Shown here: in pieces, positions 39,837 through 50,455 of the stretch
How the letters are laid out: every line of letters starts with the position of its first letter
Numbering within the stretch: position 1 is the first letter of the stretch
Assembly: GCA_026636295.1 (NCBI GenBank)
Contig: CP089456.1
Coordinates: 620,001-684,000 of the forward strand
Source of the DNA: Medakamo hakoo
Lineage: Eukaryota > Chlorophyta > Trebouxiophyceae > Coccomyxaceae
DNA length: 64,000 bases
Reading direction: 5' to 3'
The notes under the pieces: model-generated
Told to the model about the DNA's origin: nothing
What the model saw: only the letters and a program-made list of their open reading frames with translations
Database searches by the model: none
Position numbers and translations under genes: made by a program

Positions 39837-41711
39837 CTACACGCCTCCCCTCCCCACGGCCGCCGCCAGGCCCTGGTACCAACCCACCAGCGTCGGCTTC
39901 CTCACCGCGTCGTCCCACCCGGCGATGACGCCTCCGACCGCGGCGACGGCTTCCTTCGCGGCCCGGCTGCCTGGGCGGCCGCGGCCGACCGCGGCCGCCA
40001 GGGCCACCGCGCCCGGCCCCGCCGCCGCCGCGTCGGCGGCCACCAGGCCTGTCGTGGCGGCGGATAGGAGCCGCAGCGCGCCTGGTGGGGCGGGCGCGTC
40101 CACAGGCCCGGCGGCCGCCAGGCGGTCGCCCGCGGCGGCGGCGGCGCGCGCGAGGGCGGCCGCCAGCGCGGGCGGTGGGCAGCCGCGCGCGGCCGCGGCG
40201 AAGAAGGCCGGCAGGTCTGGCCCGTCGTCCGGTGTTCCGGACGGTGCGTCCAGCCAGGGAGACGCTTCGGCGACGCGAGACAGGGTGGCGGACGCGACCG
40301 CCGGGCGCAAGGCGGGCGGGCCGGCAGAGACCAGGGCAGCGCCGGCCGCCAGCGCGGCCGCGGCCACGCCGGGCGCCGGGTGCGCCATGAACAGGAGCGC
40401 GACGGGGACCAAGCCACGTTCTGCAGTCTGTGCAGGCACCCCCGCCACGCACGCCGCCAGGGCGTGCAGCAGGAAAGACACCCGGGCGGCGGCGATGGTG
40501 TCGGCCTGCCAGGCCGGGGGGGGGCCGCCCCGCGTCAGTTCGCCATAGGGCGGCAGGCAGGCCGCCAGGGCCGCCGCAGCGGGGCCGCCCACCCGTGCGT
40601 CCGCTGCCGCCGCGCCAACCAGGGCCCCCACCACGTCCGCGTGGGCGGGCAAGCCCGGCGGGGGTGGGCGGGCAAAGGAGAGGGAGGCGAGCGCGTCGAG
40701 CGCAGACACGGTGGCAGCAGGGTTGGGAGGGCCGCCGCCGCCGTCCAAGCCCACCACCGCCCCCGCCGCGGGCGCCGCAGCCCGCACTAGCGCCAACCCG
40801 CTCAAGAAGGCGCCGTCCAGCGCGCGGCGCAGGCGGGCCGGGCCCACGGCGCCGAGGAAGGCGGGGGAGGTGATGGCGAGGCGGCCGTAGCTGGCGGCCG
40901 TGTCACGTGCAGACGCCGCCACGGCGGTCAGGGCCGCCGACGCAGCGGCGTGCGTCGCCGGCTGGTGGAGACGAGCGCCCAAGACAGCCGCCAACGCCCG
41001 GGCGCACAGCGGCGCGGCCCGGGCGGACGCGGACGCGGACGCGGCGTCCAGGGCGGCGCCCGCCGCGGCCGGCGCCGCGCCCTCGGCCGCGGGGGTGAAG
41101 AGGCACCGCCCGAACACGCCGGCCAGGGCCGCGTCCGCCGCCGTGTCCGTGATCAGGGAAGCCAGCGGACCTGCGTCAGGGCAGGTGGACGCAGACGGCA
41201 GGCCACCCGCGACGGTCGACGCGGCGAGGGCGGCACCAGCGGCCGACCGCTGGAGGGGTGGGCCGTGTCCCGCCTCACGCGCCACGGCCGCCAACGCCGC
41301 GTCCAGGTCCCGGTCACGCAGCCCGCCCTCTGCCAGGCCGGCCAGCGCCAGCGCAGACGCGGACGCGACGGCCGGATCGGGCGCGCAAGGGCGGGCGACG
41401 GCGCACACCAGGGTGGGCGGCGGGTGCCGTCCTGCCCGGGCCGCCACGGCCGCCGCCGTCCGCACAGCGTCCAGATCATCCAGGGACAGCGGCGGGCCGC
41501 GCACAAACGCCCAGGCGTCCACCGCTGCTCCCAGGACTGGCGGCGAGAGCAGGAGGGGCGTCGTCGCAGCGGCGACGGCGGCGGCCAGGGCGGCGGGCGA
41601 CGGGGGAGGCGGCGGGGTAGGTCCGCCAGAGCGGTCGACCAGGCCCGTCAAAACGGCCGCCGCCGCCGCGGCTGAGCTTGGCGCGAGGGCCCAGGTGTCG
41701 GCAGGATCCAT
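39837..41711 (-). CDS. hypothetical Ala-rich all-helical (HEAT/ARM-like) protein
   Basis: One exon of 624 residues from ATG at 41711 to TAG at 39837-39839. The sequence is a series of Ala/Leu-rich helices with short Gly/Pro turns, as in armadillo or HEAT solenoids (for example [64 protein letters not shown]). I do not recognise a named family, and the low-complexity composition weakens any fold guess. The open frame extends far upstream across the divergent neighbour, but that part is antisense to RKP. The ATG at 41711 is 153 bp from the RKP start, so the two share a promoter. No signal peptide is seen. Confidence 0.7.
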   Translation of the reverse strand: MDPADTWALAPSSAAAAAAVLTGLVDRSGGPTPPPPPSPAALAAAVAAATTPLLLSPPVLGAAVDAWAFVRGPPLSLDDLDAVRTAAAVAARAGRHPPPTLVCAVARPCAPDPAVASASALALAGLAEGGLRDRDLDAALAAVAREAGHGPPLQRSAAGAALAASTVAGGLPSASTCPDAGPLASLITDTAADAALAGVFGRCLFTPAAEGAAPAAAGAALDAASASASARAAPLCARALAAVLGARLHQPATHAAASAALTAVAASARDTAASYGRLAITSPAFLGAVGPARLRRALDGAFLSGLALVRAAAPAAGAVVGLDGGGGPPNPAATVSALDALASLSFARPPPPGLPAHADVVGALVGAAAADARVGGPAAAALAACLPPYGELTRGGPPPAWQADTIAAARVSFLLHALAACVAGVPAQTAERGLVPVALLFMAHPAPGVAAAALAAGAALVSAGPPALRPAVASATLSRVAEASPWLDAPSGTPDDGPDLPAFFAAAARGCPPPALAAALARAAAAAGDRLAAAGPVDAPAPPGALRLLSAATTGLVAADAAAAGPGAVALAAAVGRGRPGSRAAKEAVAAVGGVIAGWDDAVRKPTLVGWYQGLAAAVGRGGV

Positions 41712-41864
41712 CGCAACGACGTCGTGTCTCTCAGCGTGGTCGGGCCATGGTGGCCAGGGCGCGGAACGGCGAGCGCATGCGTCGCGCTCAACGCGGCACA
41801 AATGGAGGTGTGTTGGTGGCAGCGACGAACGCACAAGAAGAGAAAAAAAACGCGCACAAGCGCG

Positions 41865-44800
41865 ATGGGCCTCGACGACCCGGCCACACCCGGCGGCCCG
41901 TCCGGGTCCGCCATGCGGCCACCGCCAGCAGGCCAGGCTGGCCTGGCCTCGCTCCTGCGGGACGACAAGCCGGATGGATTGGTCGCTGCGGGCCTGGCGG
42001 GCGGTGCGGCGGGCACGCCCGCCGACCTGGCGTCCGCCGCGGCCGCGGTCACGCCGCCGCGCCTGGCGGATGTGGGCGAGTTGAACCTCGCTTTGCAGCA
42101 CGTCTTGCACGCATCGGACCCTGCCCGAGCCCTGGCCGTGGGCGATGCGGTCCTGGACGGCGCGGTCAGCGCGCACGTTGCGGGCGTGGCCGACGCGCTG
42201 CTGCTGGCCGCTGCGGCGGCGTCGGCATTGCCCGCGCAGCGCGACAAACGGGCCGGCCTCATCCTGCCGCCCTCCCCGCTGGAAGCCGCGATGCGGTACC
42301 GCGAATCCCAGTCCAGCCGAGGGTCCAGCGGAGGCGTGGGTGGAAGCGGTGGGCTGGGCCCGCCCAGCCCGGCCGGGTCGGGCGGGTGGCCGGCCACCGC
42401 ACTCGCTGGCGGTGGCACGGCCGCGGCCGCGCCCGCCGTCCCACCCCCCGCCCGCGGCTGGACGCCCGCGCCCCAGCCGCCCAGCCCGACGGCTGCCGCG
42501 CCGCCCGCGTCGCCCTTTGCCACGACGGCACCGCCGCCATCCCCCCCCGCCCCACCCCCGCCCGCCCCCTTCCCGCTCGACCGCAACACGGCCGTCGGCG
42601 ACGTGCGGTTTGCGGGCGACGCCGCGATCTCGGCCGCGGCCGCGGCCGCCGCGGCCGCGGGCGCGGGCCCGTCCCCCTCCCTGCCCTCCGTCGAGTCCTG
42701 GTCCAATTTCGGGTCCGTCCGCGCCCGGGCGGCGGTGCGGTCCGGGCGGTGGGCCTTCGACGTGGTCCTGGGCTCGGCCGGCATCGCGCAGGTGGGGTGG
42801 GCGACCGCGCGCGCGGCGTCCCGCTTCACCAACGAGGAGGGCGTCGGCGACGCGCCGGACTCGTACGCGTTCGACGGGCGGCGCGTGCGCAAGTGGGCGG
42901 GCGCGGCGGCGGCGTACGGCGAGGCCTGGGCGCCGGGCGACACGGTCACGTGCGCCCTGGACCTGGACGCCCGGTCGGTCGCGTTTTACCGCAACGGCCG
43001 CGCGCTGGGCACAGCGTTTGTGGGCGTCCGGGTCGCGCCGCCGGCGCCGCATCCGCACCCGCACCGTGACGGCGCCGCGCCGCCGAGCCCCGGCGGGGCG
43101 GCCCGCCCGCCGTCGAGCAGCCCCGGCCCGCTGGACTACCACCCGGCCGTGTCCCTGTCGTACGGGGAGCGCCTGGAGGTGTGCCTGGGCGGGGCGGCCC
43201 CCCTGAGTGCCGCGGCCCTGGCCGACGGGTACGAGCCGGTCGAAGCCCCGCCCGCCTGCCGGGAAGCGGCGGCCTGGCTGGTCGGCTGCCTGGCCCGCCT
43301 GGCGGAGGTCGGCTGCGCGGGCGGCGGTGGGAGCGGCGCGCCGCCGCCGCCCGACCTGCCGCCCGCCGCCGCCCGGGCGACGACGCCGCCGCCCCCACCG
43401 CACTCGGCCGCCTTTGTGCTGGGCACGTCGGGCGCGCCCGCGGAGCGAGCCGCCCGCCTGCTGTGCCCGGACGGGCGGGCGGCGGCCGCGGTCACGGCCG
43501 CGGTCGGTGAGCGGCTGGCCGGCCTGCTGCGGTCGTCGCCCGGCGGGCCAGCCGGCCCGGCCACGGCCTTCGTGGCGGCGGACGCCCTGGTGCCGGCCCT
43601 GGTGCGGCTGCACAGGCGGGCGACGTCGGCGGGCGGCGGCGGCGGCGGCGGCCCGGCCCCGACGCGCGCGTTTGCCCGCCTCCTGGTCGCGGGCCTGGCC
43701 GGCGACCAGGCCACCCGGTCCGCCCTCCTCGCCGCTTTGTTGGCGGCCCTGGCCCGGGCCGCCCGCACCGCGGCCGTGTCCATGGCACCGGAGGACGAGG
43801 CGGCGGCCGCGGCCGCGGACGCGGCGGTGGGCGCGGCGCGCGCGGCCGCGCTCGCCGCGGGCTGGGAGCGCCTGGCGGCCGCGGCCGGCGGCGCGGGCGG
43901 CGGGGGCGGGCCGCCGGCCGCCCTGCCCGCCGCCGCACGGTCGCCGCCGGCCCCGCTCTCCCCCCCACCCCGCGGCTCGGAGCTCCTGGCGGTGGCGGCC
44001 GACCTGCTGGCGGAGCGGGGCGTGGCGTCCGCCTGGTGCGCCGCCCCCGGCTGGCACGCCGCGCTGGAAGGGCTGCTGACGCTGCGGCCGCCCACGCCCG
44101 GCGACCTGGCGGCGCTGGTCCCGGCCGGCTGGTGGCCTGGCGCGCCGCGGAGTGGGCTGCCGCCCGCCGGCGCGCCGGTGGTGTGCGCGGCCGCGGCCGC
44201 GGCCCAGGCGGGCGCGCTGGCCGCGGCCGTCGCGGCTGTCGAAGCCGGCCACGCCCGCCTGCTGGCCGCTCTCGCGGGCATGCCCACGCCGGGGGCGGTC
44301 GCGGAAGCCGCGCTGGCGGCGCTGGCGGCCCTGGACACGCGCGGCGGTGGTGGGAGCGAGCGCGAGGGAGAGGGCGGGAGCGGCGGAGGCGGGCCGCCCG
44401 CTGCCGCGGCCGCGCCCCCGGCCCACCCACCGCCGCCGTCGCCGCCGCCGCCGCCCACCGCCCACGCCGCGGCCCTGCCCGCCATCGCCGGCTTGGGCGG
44501 CCGCCACCCGTCCACCAGGCTGGGCGCGTTCATCACTCACCTGCTGCGCCGCAACCGGGCCGCGCTGCGCACGCTGCCGCCGCCGGGGCTGTCCGACCCG
44601 TCCGCACTCGTCTCGGCGTTTTGGGCGCTGCTGGCCCTGGCCGCGCCCGCCCTGCGCCGCCAGGCCGGCGCCGGGTCCGGCCCCGACCCGCTGTCCCACT
44701 TCCCGGCGGGCGCCCTGTTCTTGCAGGGCGTCGGCTGTGCTGGGCCGGAGAGGTACGCGGGCCTGCCGCGCCTGGGCGGCTCGCTCGACCACCTTGCGTC

Positions 44801-47800
44801 GGCCGGGCCGCCGCTCGCCCTGCCGTCCGCCCGGTCCGCCGTCGTCCGCGTCCCGCCCGTCGCGCCGCCCTCGCCCGCTGCCGCCGCCGCGGCGGCTGCC
44901 GCGGCTGCCGCCGCCGACGCCCGGCGTGCTGCCGCGGCGGAAGCCGTCGCGGCCGCCACGCGGTCCGCGCGCGCGGCCGGCGGCGTCATCGCGATTGACG
45001 TCGTCGCGTCTGCCGTCGCCGGCGCGGTCGCGGGCGGCCCGCCGCCGCCGCCGCCGCCCCTGCACCCCCGCCTGCCGCCCGTCTCGCGTGCCCGCACGCG
45101 CACGCAGACAGACGCGGACACCGAACCCGACGACGGCGAGGAGGAAGCGTGGGCGACGCCCGCGGCGTCGTCCCGCGAAGACGGCGGCGGCGGCGGCAGC
45201 GGCAGCGAAGGGGATGGCGCGTCCACCCGTCGCCTGCGGCGCCGCGGGCCCGACGGCTCGGCTTTATCCGCGTCCTCCTCCGACGGCAGTGGCGCGGCCT
45301 GGGCGTCGGCCGGGTCGGCGTCCCCGCCCGCCGCTGCGGCGGACGCGGGCGGGGACGCAGGCGGCAGCCCGTCGCCGGCCCCGTCCTCGCTCGCGCCCGC
45401 GTCGGGTGGCACCACCGCCCCAGCCTCTCGCTCGCCCTCCCCCCGCCATGGTGGCGGGGGTGGGGCGGCGACCACCCGCGCCACGCCGTCCGCCATGGAC
45501 GTTGACTCCAGCCGGGGTGGCACGCCCGGCCCGGGGCGCCTGCCGGTCGCCCGGACGCCCACGCCCGCCGCGACGCCGGCCGCGACGCCCGCGGCCGGCC
45601 CGCCTGGCCTGACCGACCCGGCCGCGGCCGCGGACGTCGTTGACTGGGCCCTGCTGCTGTACCACATCGCGGGTGCGGCCGCCTTCAAAGAAGCGGGTTA
45701 CCACCAGCAGTCCATCGCGGCGGGCGCGGCCCAGGCGGCGGCCGCGGCCGCGGCCGCGGCGTCGGCCCGCGCCGCCGCCGACGCGGCCGGCCCCTCCGCC
45801 TGGGCCGCCGCCGACGCGGCCGCCCGCGCCGAAGCGGGCGTGGCCTCCCTGCGCGCCGGCCTCGTCGCCGCCTCCCGCGTCGCGGCCTGGCACGATGCCC
45901 GGCTCTTTGCGGGGCCCAAGGTGGGGGCGGCCGCGGCGCTGTGCGCGTACGCGGCCCGGGTGCTGACGACGCTCGCGGCGGTCGCGGGCGGCGAGCGCCA
46001 CCGCGCCCTGTTCGCCCACGCCCCCGAGTTTTGGCTGGAAGCCATGCTGGACGCCTTCCACTCGGCCCGGTCGGCACGGGCGCGGGCGGCGCGGGCGGCG
46101 GCGGCGGCGGCCGCGGCCGCGGCCGCGGCGGCGGCCGCGGGCGCGGCCGCCGACGCGCCGCCCGCCTCCTCGCCCCGCTCCCACCCGGTGGCGCCGCCCC
46201 CGCCGCCGGCCCTCATCACCACGGCGCTGGGACCGCTGGCCGTGCCCCGCCCACCGGGCGCGCCACCGCTGGACGCCGCGTCGGCGGCGGCCGCGACCGA
46301 GGCCGCGTCGTCCGCGGCGGCGGCCGACCACCGGGCCTGGTCGCGCGCCGTGCAAGATGTCATCACCGCCGTGGCCGGCCGCCTGGCCGACCCGCTGATC
46401 GCCGGCCCGGACGCGCGCGAGCTCATGGTCCAGTCCCTGGGCGTCCTGGCCCAGTCCTCGCGCGGCGCGGCGGCCCTGGACAGGAACCCCGACGCGCGGG
46501 CGGCCGCCGTGCCGGCCCTGCTGGCCCTGTTCCAGGGCCGGGCGTGGGTGCCGGCCTGCACGCTGCTCGCCGCGCTGGCGGCGCCGGCGGGCCTGGCGCC
46601 GTCGCCGGGGCGGTACCGCGGCCGGCCCGGCGGGGCGCTGGCGGCCGCGCTGGCGGCCTGCCTGGTCGAGCCGGCGACGGCCGGCGCGACGCTCAACCGC
46701 GCGTTTGCGATGCTGTCGTGGGCGCTGACCGAAGCGGCCGCGTCGCGCGGCGAAGCCGCGGCGTCGCCCCCCGACTCCGCCCTGCGCCGGCGGCGGGCTG
46801 CCACGCTGGAACTGGCGGCCGCGCTGGCGCGGCTGGTGGAGTTCACGGCCCTGACGGCCCCCGGCGCGTTCCTGGACCTGCCGCCCAACCTGACGGGCGC
46901 GCCGGGCGGCGGCGGCGGCGCGCTGGACGGGGGGCGGCCGCGCGCGCCGCCGCTGCCGCCCGCCCCACTGCTTGTGGCGGTGCCTGCCGCCGCTGCTGCT
47001 GGAGGTGCGGCCGCCGCCACCATTCCGCCGTCGTCCTCCCCTCCGCCCGCCTCCCTCAACCTGGCGCGGGCCCTGGAAGCCGCCACGTTTGTCTTGGGCC
47101 CGGCCGCGGCCGCGGGCGTCGCGCGCGCTGCGACACCCCCTCCCGGCCCTTCCACTGACGCGCCCGACGCCTCCTCGCTCGACGGCGCGCCGGACGTCGA
47201 CCTTATCGCGCCCATTGCCGGCTTGCTAGCCGTGCTGTGGCACTGGGAGCGGGCGGCGTTGGAGGCCGGCGCGGGCGCCGCCCGGCGCCCAGACTCGGCT
47301 CACGAGCGCGGCGGGCGGGCGCCCGCCCCCCTCCCGCCCGCCCTGGCCGCCCGGTCGTCCATCATCCCCGCCCTGGCGGGGCCCGGGTCGGGCGTGCCCC
47401 GCACGCTCGTCGCCCTGCACGTCGCCCGGTGGGAGCCGTTGCTGGCGCCCATGGCGCCCGGGCACGCCGCCGCCGCGCGGTCCGACCCGCGCCTGGGCGA
47501 CCTGGCCGACCTCGCGCGCGCGCTCCACGCGCACCAGCAAGCAGCCGCGTCCGCGGCGGCCGCGGCGGCCGCGGCGGCCGCCCGGCCGGCGTCCCGGCCG
47601 CCCTCGCGCCCGACGTCGGCCGGCACGGCGGGAGGGACGGCACCGCCCCCCCTGTCCGCGGCCGCCGCCGCCGCGTGCGCGGCCGCCGACGCGGGCGAGG
47701 AGGCGGGCGCGCCGCCGGCCTTCCTCGACCCGCTGACGTGCGCGCTGATGGCCGACCCGGTCGTCCTGCGCTCCTCCCGCCAGCGGGTCGACCGGTCGAC

Positions 47801-47948
47801 GGCGGCCCGGCTGCTGCTGGGTCCGGCGCCCGCCGACCCGTTCTCGCGGGCGCCCCTGTCGGCGGAAGACCTGGAGCCGGATGAGCAGCTGCGGGCCGAG
47901 ATCGCGGCCTGGAGGGCCGCGCGCGGCAGCACGACGATGGAGGAGTGA
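41865..47948 (+). CDS. RKP: RKP/KPC1-like E3 ubiquitin ligase with SPRY domain and C-terminal U-box
   Basis: A single exon of 2027 residues. Residues about 275-395 are a SPRY domain closely matching plant RKP and animal RNF123/KPC1: GIAQVGWATARAASRFTNEE, GVGDAPDSYAFDGRRVRKWA, YGEAWAPGDTVTCALDLD, YRNGRALGTAFVGVR. The central part also matches RKP: LLLYHIAGAAAFKEAGYH, HAPEFWLEAMLDAFHSAR, AFAMLSWALTEAAAS, ALARLVEFTALTAPGAFLDL. RKP/KPC1 degrades the CDK inhibitor p27/KRP. Known members end in a C3HC4 RING; here the C-terminus (about 1952-2015) is a U-box like that of Ufd2: FLDPLTCALMADPVVL, VDRSTAARLL, DPFSRAPLSAEDLEPDEQL. No RING Cys/His pattern is seen. Long Ala and Pro-rich loops inflate the protein. 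TGTAA follows at 48066. Confidence 0.93.
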   Translation: MGLDDPATPGGPSGSAMRPPPAGQAGLASLLRDDKPDGLVAAGLAGGAAGTPADLASAAAAVTPPRLADVGELNLALQHVLHASDPARALAVGDAVLDGAVSAHVAGVADALLLAAAAASALPAQRDKRAGLILPPSPLEAAMRYRESQSSRGSSGGVGGSGGLGPPSPAGSGGWPATALAGGGTAAAAPAVPPPARGWTPAPQPPSPTAAAPPASPFATTAPPPSPPAPPPPAPFPLDRNTAVGDVRFAGDAAISAAAAAAAAAGAGPSPSLPSVESWSNFGSVRARAAVRSGRWAFDVVLGSAGIAQVGWATARAASRFTNEEGVGDAPDSYAFDGRRVRKWAGAAAAYGEAWAPGDTVTCALDLDARSVAFYRNGRALGTAFVGVRVAPPAPHPHPHRDGAAPPSPGGAARPPSSSPGPLDYHPAVSLSYGERLEVCLGGAAPLSAAALADGYEPVEAPPACREAAAWLVGCLARLAEVGCAGGGGSGAPPPPDLPPAAARATTPPPPPHSAAFVLGTSGAPAERAARLLCPDGRAAAAVTAAVGERLAGLLRSSPGGPAGPATAFVAADALVPALVRLHRRATSAGGGGGGGPAPTRAFARLLVAGLAGDQATRSALLAALLAALARAARTAAVSMAPEDEAAAAAADAAVGAARAAALAAGWERLAAAAGGAGGGGGPPAALPAAARSPPAPLSPPPRGSELLAVAADLLAERGVASAWCAAPGWHAALEGLLTLRPPTPGDLAALVPAGWWPGAPRSGLPPAGAPVVCAAAAAAQAGALAAAVAAVEAGHARLLAALAGMPTPGAVAEAALAALAALDTRGGGGSEREGEGGSGGGGPPAAAAAPPAHPPPPSPPPPPTAHAAALPAIAGLGGRHPSTRLGAFITHLLRRNRAALRTLPPPGLSDPSALVSAFWALLALAAPALRRQAGAGSGPDPLSHFPAGALFLQGVGCAGPERYAGLPRLGGSLDHLASAGPPLALPSARSAVVRVPPVAPPSPAAAAAAAAAAAAADARRAAAAEAVAAATRSARAAGGVIAIDVVASAVAGAVAGGPPPPPPPLHPRLPPVSRARTRTQTDADTEPDDGEEEAWATPAASSREDGGGGGSGSEGDGASTRRLRRRGPDGSALSASSSDGSGAAWASAGSASPPAAAADAGGDAGGSPSPAPSSLAPASGGTTAPASRSPSPRHGGGGGAATTRATPSAMDVDSSRGGTPGPGRLPVARTPTPAATPAATPAAGPPGLTDPAAAADVVDWALLLYHIAGAAAFKEAGYHQQSIAAGAAQAAAAAAAAASARAAADAAGPSAWAAADAAARAEAGVASLRAGLVAASRVAAWHDARLFAGPKVGAAAALCAYAARVLTTLAAVAGGERHRALFAHAPEFWLEAMLDAFHSARSARARAARAAAAAAAAAAAAAAAGAAADAPPASSPRSHPVAPPPPPALITTALGPLAVPRPPGAPPLDAASAAAATEAASSAAAADHRAWSRAVQDVITAVAGRLADPLIAGPDARELMVQSLGVLAQSSRGAAALDRNPDARAAAVPALLALFQGRAWVPACTLLAALAAPAGLAPSPGRYRGRPGGALAAALAACLVEPATAGATLNRAFAMLSWALTEAAASRGEAAASPPDSALRRRRAATLELAAALARLVEFTALTAPGAFLDLPPNLTGAPGGGGGALDGGRPRAPPLPPAPLLVAVPAAAAAGGAAAATIPPSSSPPPASLNLARALEAATFVLGPAAAAGVARAATPPPGPSTDAPDASSLDGAPDVDLIAPIAGLLAVLWHWERAALEAGAGAARRPDSAHERGGRAPAPLPPALAARSSIIPALAGPGSGVPRTLVALHVARWEPLLAPMAPGHAAAARSDPRLGDLADLARALHAHQQAAASAAAAAAAAAARPASRPPSRPTSAGTAGGTAPPPLSAAAAAACAAADAGEEAGAPPAFLDPLTCALMADPVVLRSSRQRVDRSTAARLLLGPAPADPFSRAPLSAEDLEPDEQLRAEIAAWRAARGSTTMEE

Positions 47949-48065
47949 AAAGTAAGGAGTGGGGTGGGGTGGGGAGCAGTACTTTCGTTGCTCTGAAGTT
48001 GTCCTACAATTCTGGGTCCCATTTTTCCCCCCCGCGCGCGCGCGTCAGAGTGAAGCGCGACCCTC

Positions 48066-48070
48066 TGTAA
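48066..48070 (+). terminator. TGTAA poly(A) signal candidate for RKP
   Basis: TGTAA 117 nt after the RKP stop. Position-only assignment, and it also lies in the 3' flank of the convergent CCX gene. Confidence 0.42.
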
Positions 48071-48130
48071 AAATTTTCTACGCTCGGAGTTTTTTTTTCC
48101 CCCCACACCCCGCACCGCCGTGTGTGTGAG

Positions 48131-50257
48131 TCACGCACGTGGTGTGGCCGCCAAAGACACCGACACCACCATGTGCGCCGCGTACACCCCGCCCAACACC
48201 CACGCCGCCCGCCGTGGCAGGCGTTGGTTGAAGGCCAACGAGCAGCCCAGCACGACCGCGGCCATGGCCCACACAAAGCCCGTCGCAGCCCGGCCGGCGG
48301 GCGTGAGGCGGGTGGGGAGGGCGCCGCCCTTGCCCGCGGCCGCGCGCGCGCGCACGCCCGCCAGCAGGCCGCCACCCAGCCCCAGGAGCAAGTTGGTGGC
48401 GGGCCCGGCAAAGCAGGCCGTCAGCGCCATGTTGGGCAGGCCCGCCCGGGCGATGGCCACGTTGGCGGCCGCGTCCCCCGCCGAGTTGCCCCAGGCCAGG
48501 AGCGTCGCGCCCGCCAGGGCCGGCGGCGCGCGGCCGACGGTGGTGAGCAGCTGGAGGGCGCCAACGAGGGCGGCGGCCGTCGCGTCCACCCACAGGACAG
48601 CCAGGACGGCCGACAAGGCTGTGAGGGCGCCACGGACAGCGGGGCGTTGGTGGAGGGGGGAGGGCGGCGCACCGCACCCGAGGGCGAGGGCGGCCGCGCA
48701 CGCGGCGCCCGCGCACCCGACAGGGAGCAGCACAAACCAGGGCGCGCCCGCGTACGCCGCGCCGGCCAGGGGGCCCAGCACACACGCGACAGGCAGCCAG
48801 GGGTCGGCCGGTGGGGACGGCGAACTGGACGCGTCCGGCCGGGGAGCCGGCGGGACGGGGATGGTGGCGGACCGGGCGAGCGCGAGGGGCAGCTCCACCA
48901 CGCGCGCGGCGGTGGAGGCTGCGGACGCGAGGGCGGCGAGCCTGTCTGTAAGGGCAGACAGGGCAGTAGAAGAGTGGTTACTGCGCGTCCAGGCCGAGTC
49001 AGCCAGGCCCGGGCCGGACGCGGGGTCGTACGAGGGCGGCGGCGGCGGGTGTGGGCGGCCACCACCCCCGCCGCCGACGTCGGCCCACACCTCGGTCGCG
49101 GACAGTTCCAACTCGTCGCCGTCCCACGCACGCGTGTGGGCGCGCGCAGACCCGCCCTCCCCATCCGCGGGCGGCGCGGCGTGGAGTGGCAGGTCGGCCG
49201 TCGGCGGGGATGGAGGCGTCTCCTCGTCGGCGGTGTCGGGTGAGAGCAGCGCGGCCACGCCAGCGCTCGCCGCGCGCTGCCGCGCCGCGACAGCGTCGGC
49301 CGCCGCGACGCTCGCCACGTACACGCCGTACAGGCCCAGCAGGCACCCCGCTTTGAGAGGCGTCACAGCTCCTGATCCAAGCACTGCCGCCGCGGCGGTG
49401 GACGCGGCCGCGTACGCGGTCACGTCGCGGAGCAGAGCGCCGCGCGCGGGCGCGCCCCCCGCAGTGCGGACGACCAGGCCGCCCACCACGCACCCGACAA
49501 ACAGGCCGGCGCCCAGCAGGGCTGAAAAGGCGAGCTCAATGGACGACCGCCGCCCTGTGCGCGCCGCGGCAAAGGAGGACGCGATGTCCGGCGCGCCGTT
49601 GCCCAGGGCCAGGAGCGTGGCGCCGGCCAGGCGGGGCGGCAGGCGCGCGGCCGAGGCGGCGGACGCCATGGCGGGCGCGAAGTGCGCGCCGGCCGTCTCG
49701 CCCAGGGCCCGGAACAGGGCGATGAGCAGGATGACGGTCAAGCACAGGGCCGCGGCCTTGGCCAAGATGCCGGCGGGCGCGGCGGCGCAGTAGTAGAGGG
49801 TCAGGTACGGGATGAGGGATTCTGTGTGTTTTTGTGTGTGTTTTGTTTTTTTGGGTATGGAAAAAAGGGTTTGATGGATGGAGAGGAGGGCAGGAAGGGC
49901 AGAGGCAGGGCGCGTCATCCTCCCTCCCTTCCACCACGCCTTACCTGTCGGGCAGTGCGCCCGCGCGAAAGCGCACCGGTCCTGGCCAGCAGGGAGGCGG
50001 GCGACGTCCTCGCACTGCGTTTGGATGGGGTGGGATGGGATGGGATGGATGGAGTGGCGATGAGAGGCGTTGGCAGGTTGAAAAAAAAAACATCGCGACA
50101 ACAGCGTGCAAAGCGTTCAGCGACCACGCACCTCGGCTTCCGCCATGCCCAGGCTGGGTGAAATTGACTCCGCCACAGTGAAGGCGGGCAGGAAGGCCAG
50201 GGCGGCGACTGTGGCCAGCACGGCCAGCAGCCGTGCGCGGCGGCGCGGCAGCGCCAT
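48131..50257 (-). CDS. cation/Ca2+ exchanger of the CCX (SLC24A6/NCLX-like) family
   Basis: Exons 50257-50132, 50014-49945 and 49821-48131 (628 residues). Begins with a signal peptide or signal anchor (MALPRRRARLLAVLATVAAL), then a Cys-containing extracytosolic segment (CEDVARLPAGQDRC, FARAHC, LTLYYC) as in CCX/NCLX. The two alpha-repeats of the CaCA superfamily are present: LAGATLLALGNGAPDIASS and LAGATLLAWGNSAGDAAANV, carrying the ion-binding Asn/Asp residues. About ten hydrophobic helices flank a 150-residue cytosolic loop rich in Pro and acids. CCX proteins exchange Ca2+ (or other cations) for Na+, K+ or H+, in internal membranes. Exons 2 and 3 join within a Gly/Glu codon. It shares a 198-bp divergent promoter with the SPPL gene. 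Confidence 0.92.
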
Positions 50258-50455
50258 CATCGTCGGTGCGACCGCGCGCTTTTCTCTCTAGGCGGAGGCG
50301 CGGCTTGCTGAGGCTAGCAAGTGAGCTGGTGCGGGACGGTGTCAACGGCCGGCCATGGCGAGTTAAAATGTGCGCGGGACGGGGACGTGCTGCTTGCCGA
50401 AACGAACAAGTGAAACGCTGCGCCCGACTCCCATTCATTTTTTCTCGTCCTGCCC

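Noticed and set aside
41712-45065. Upstream extension of the minus-strand HEAT-like ORF to 1742 codons
   Set aside because: This part is antisense to the RKP SPRY and central domain; the ATG at 41711 is the credible start.
49300-50101. Single long ORF reading through CCX introns
   Set aside because: The spliced model restores the Cys-rich segment and keeps the family order; the read-through adds low-complexity sequence.
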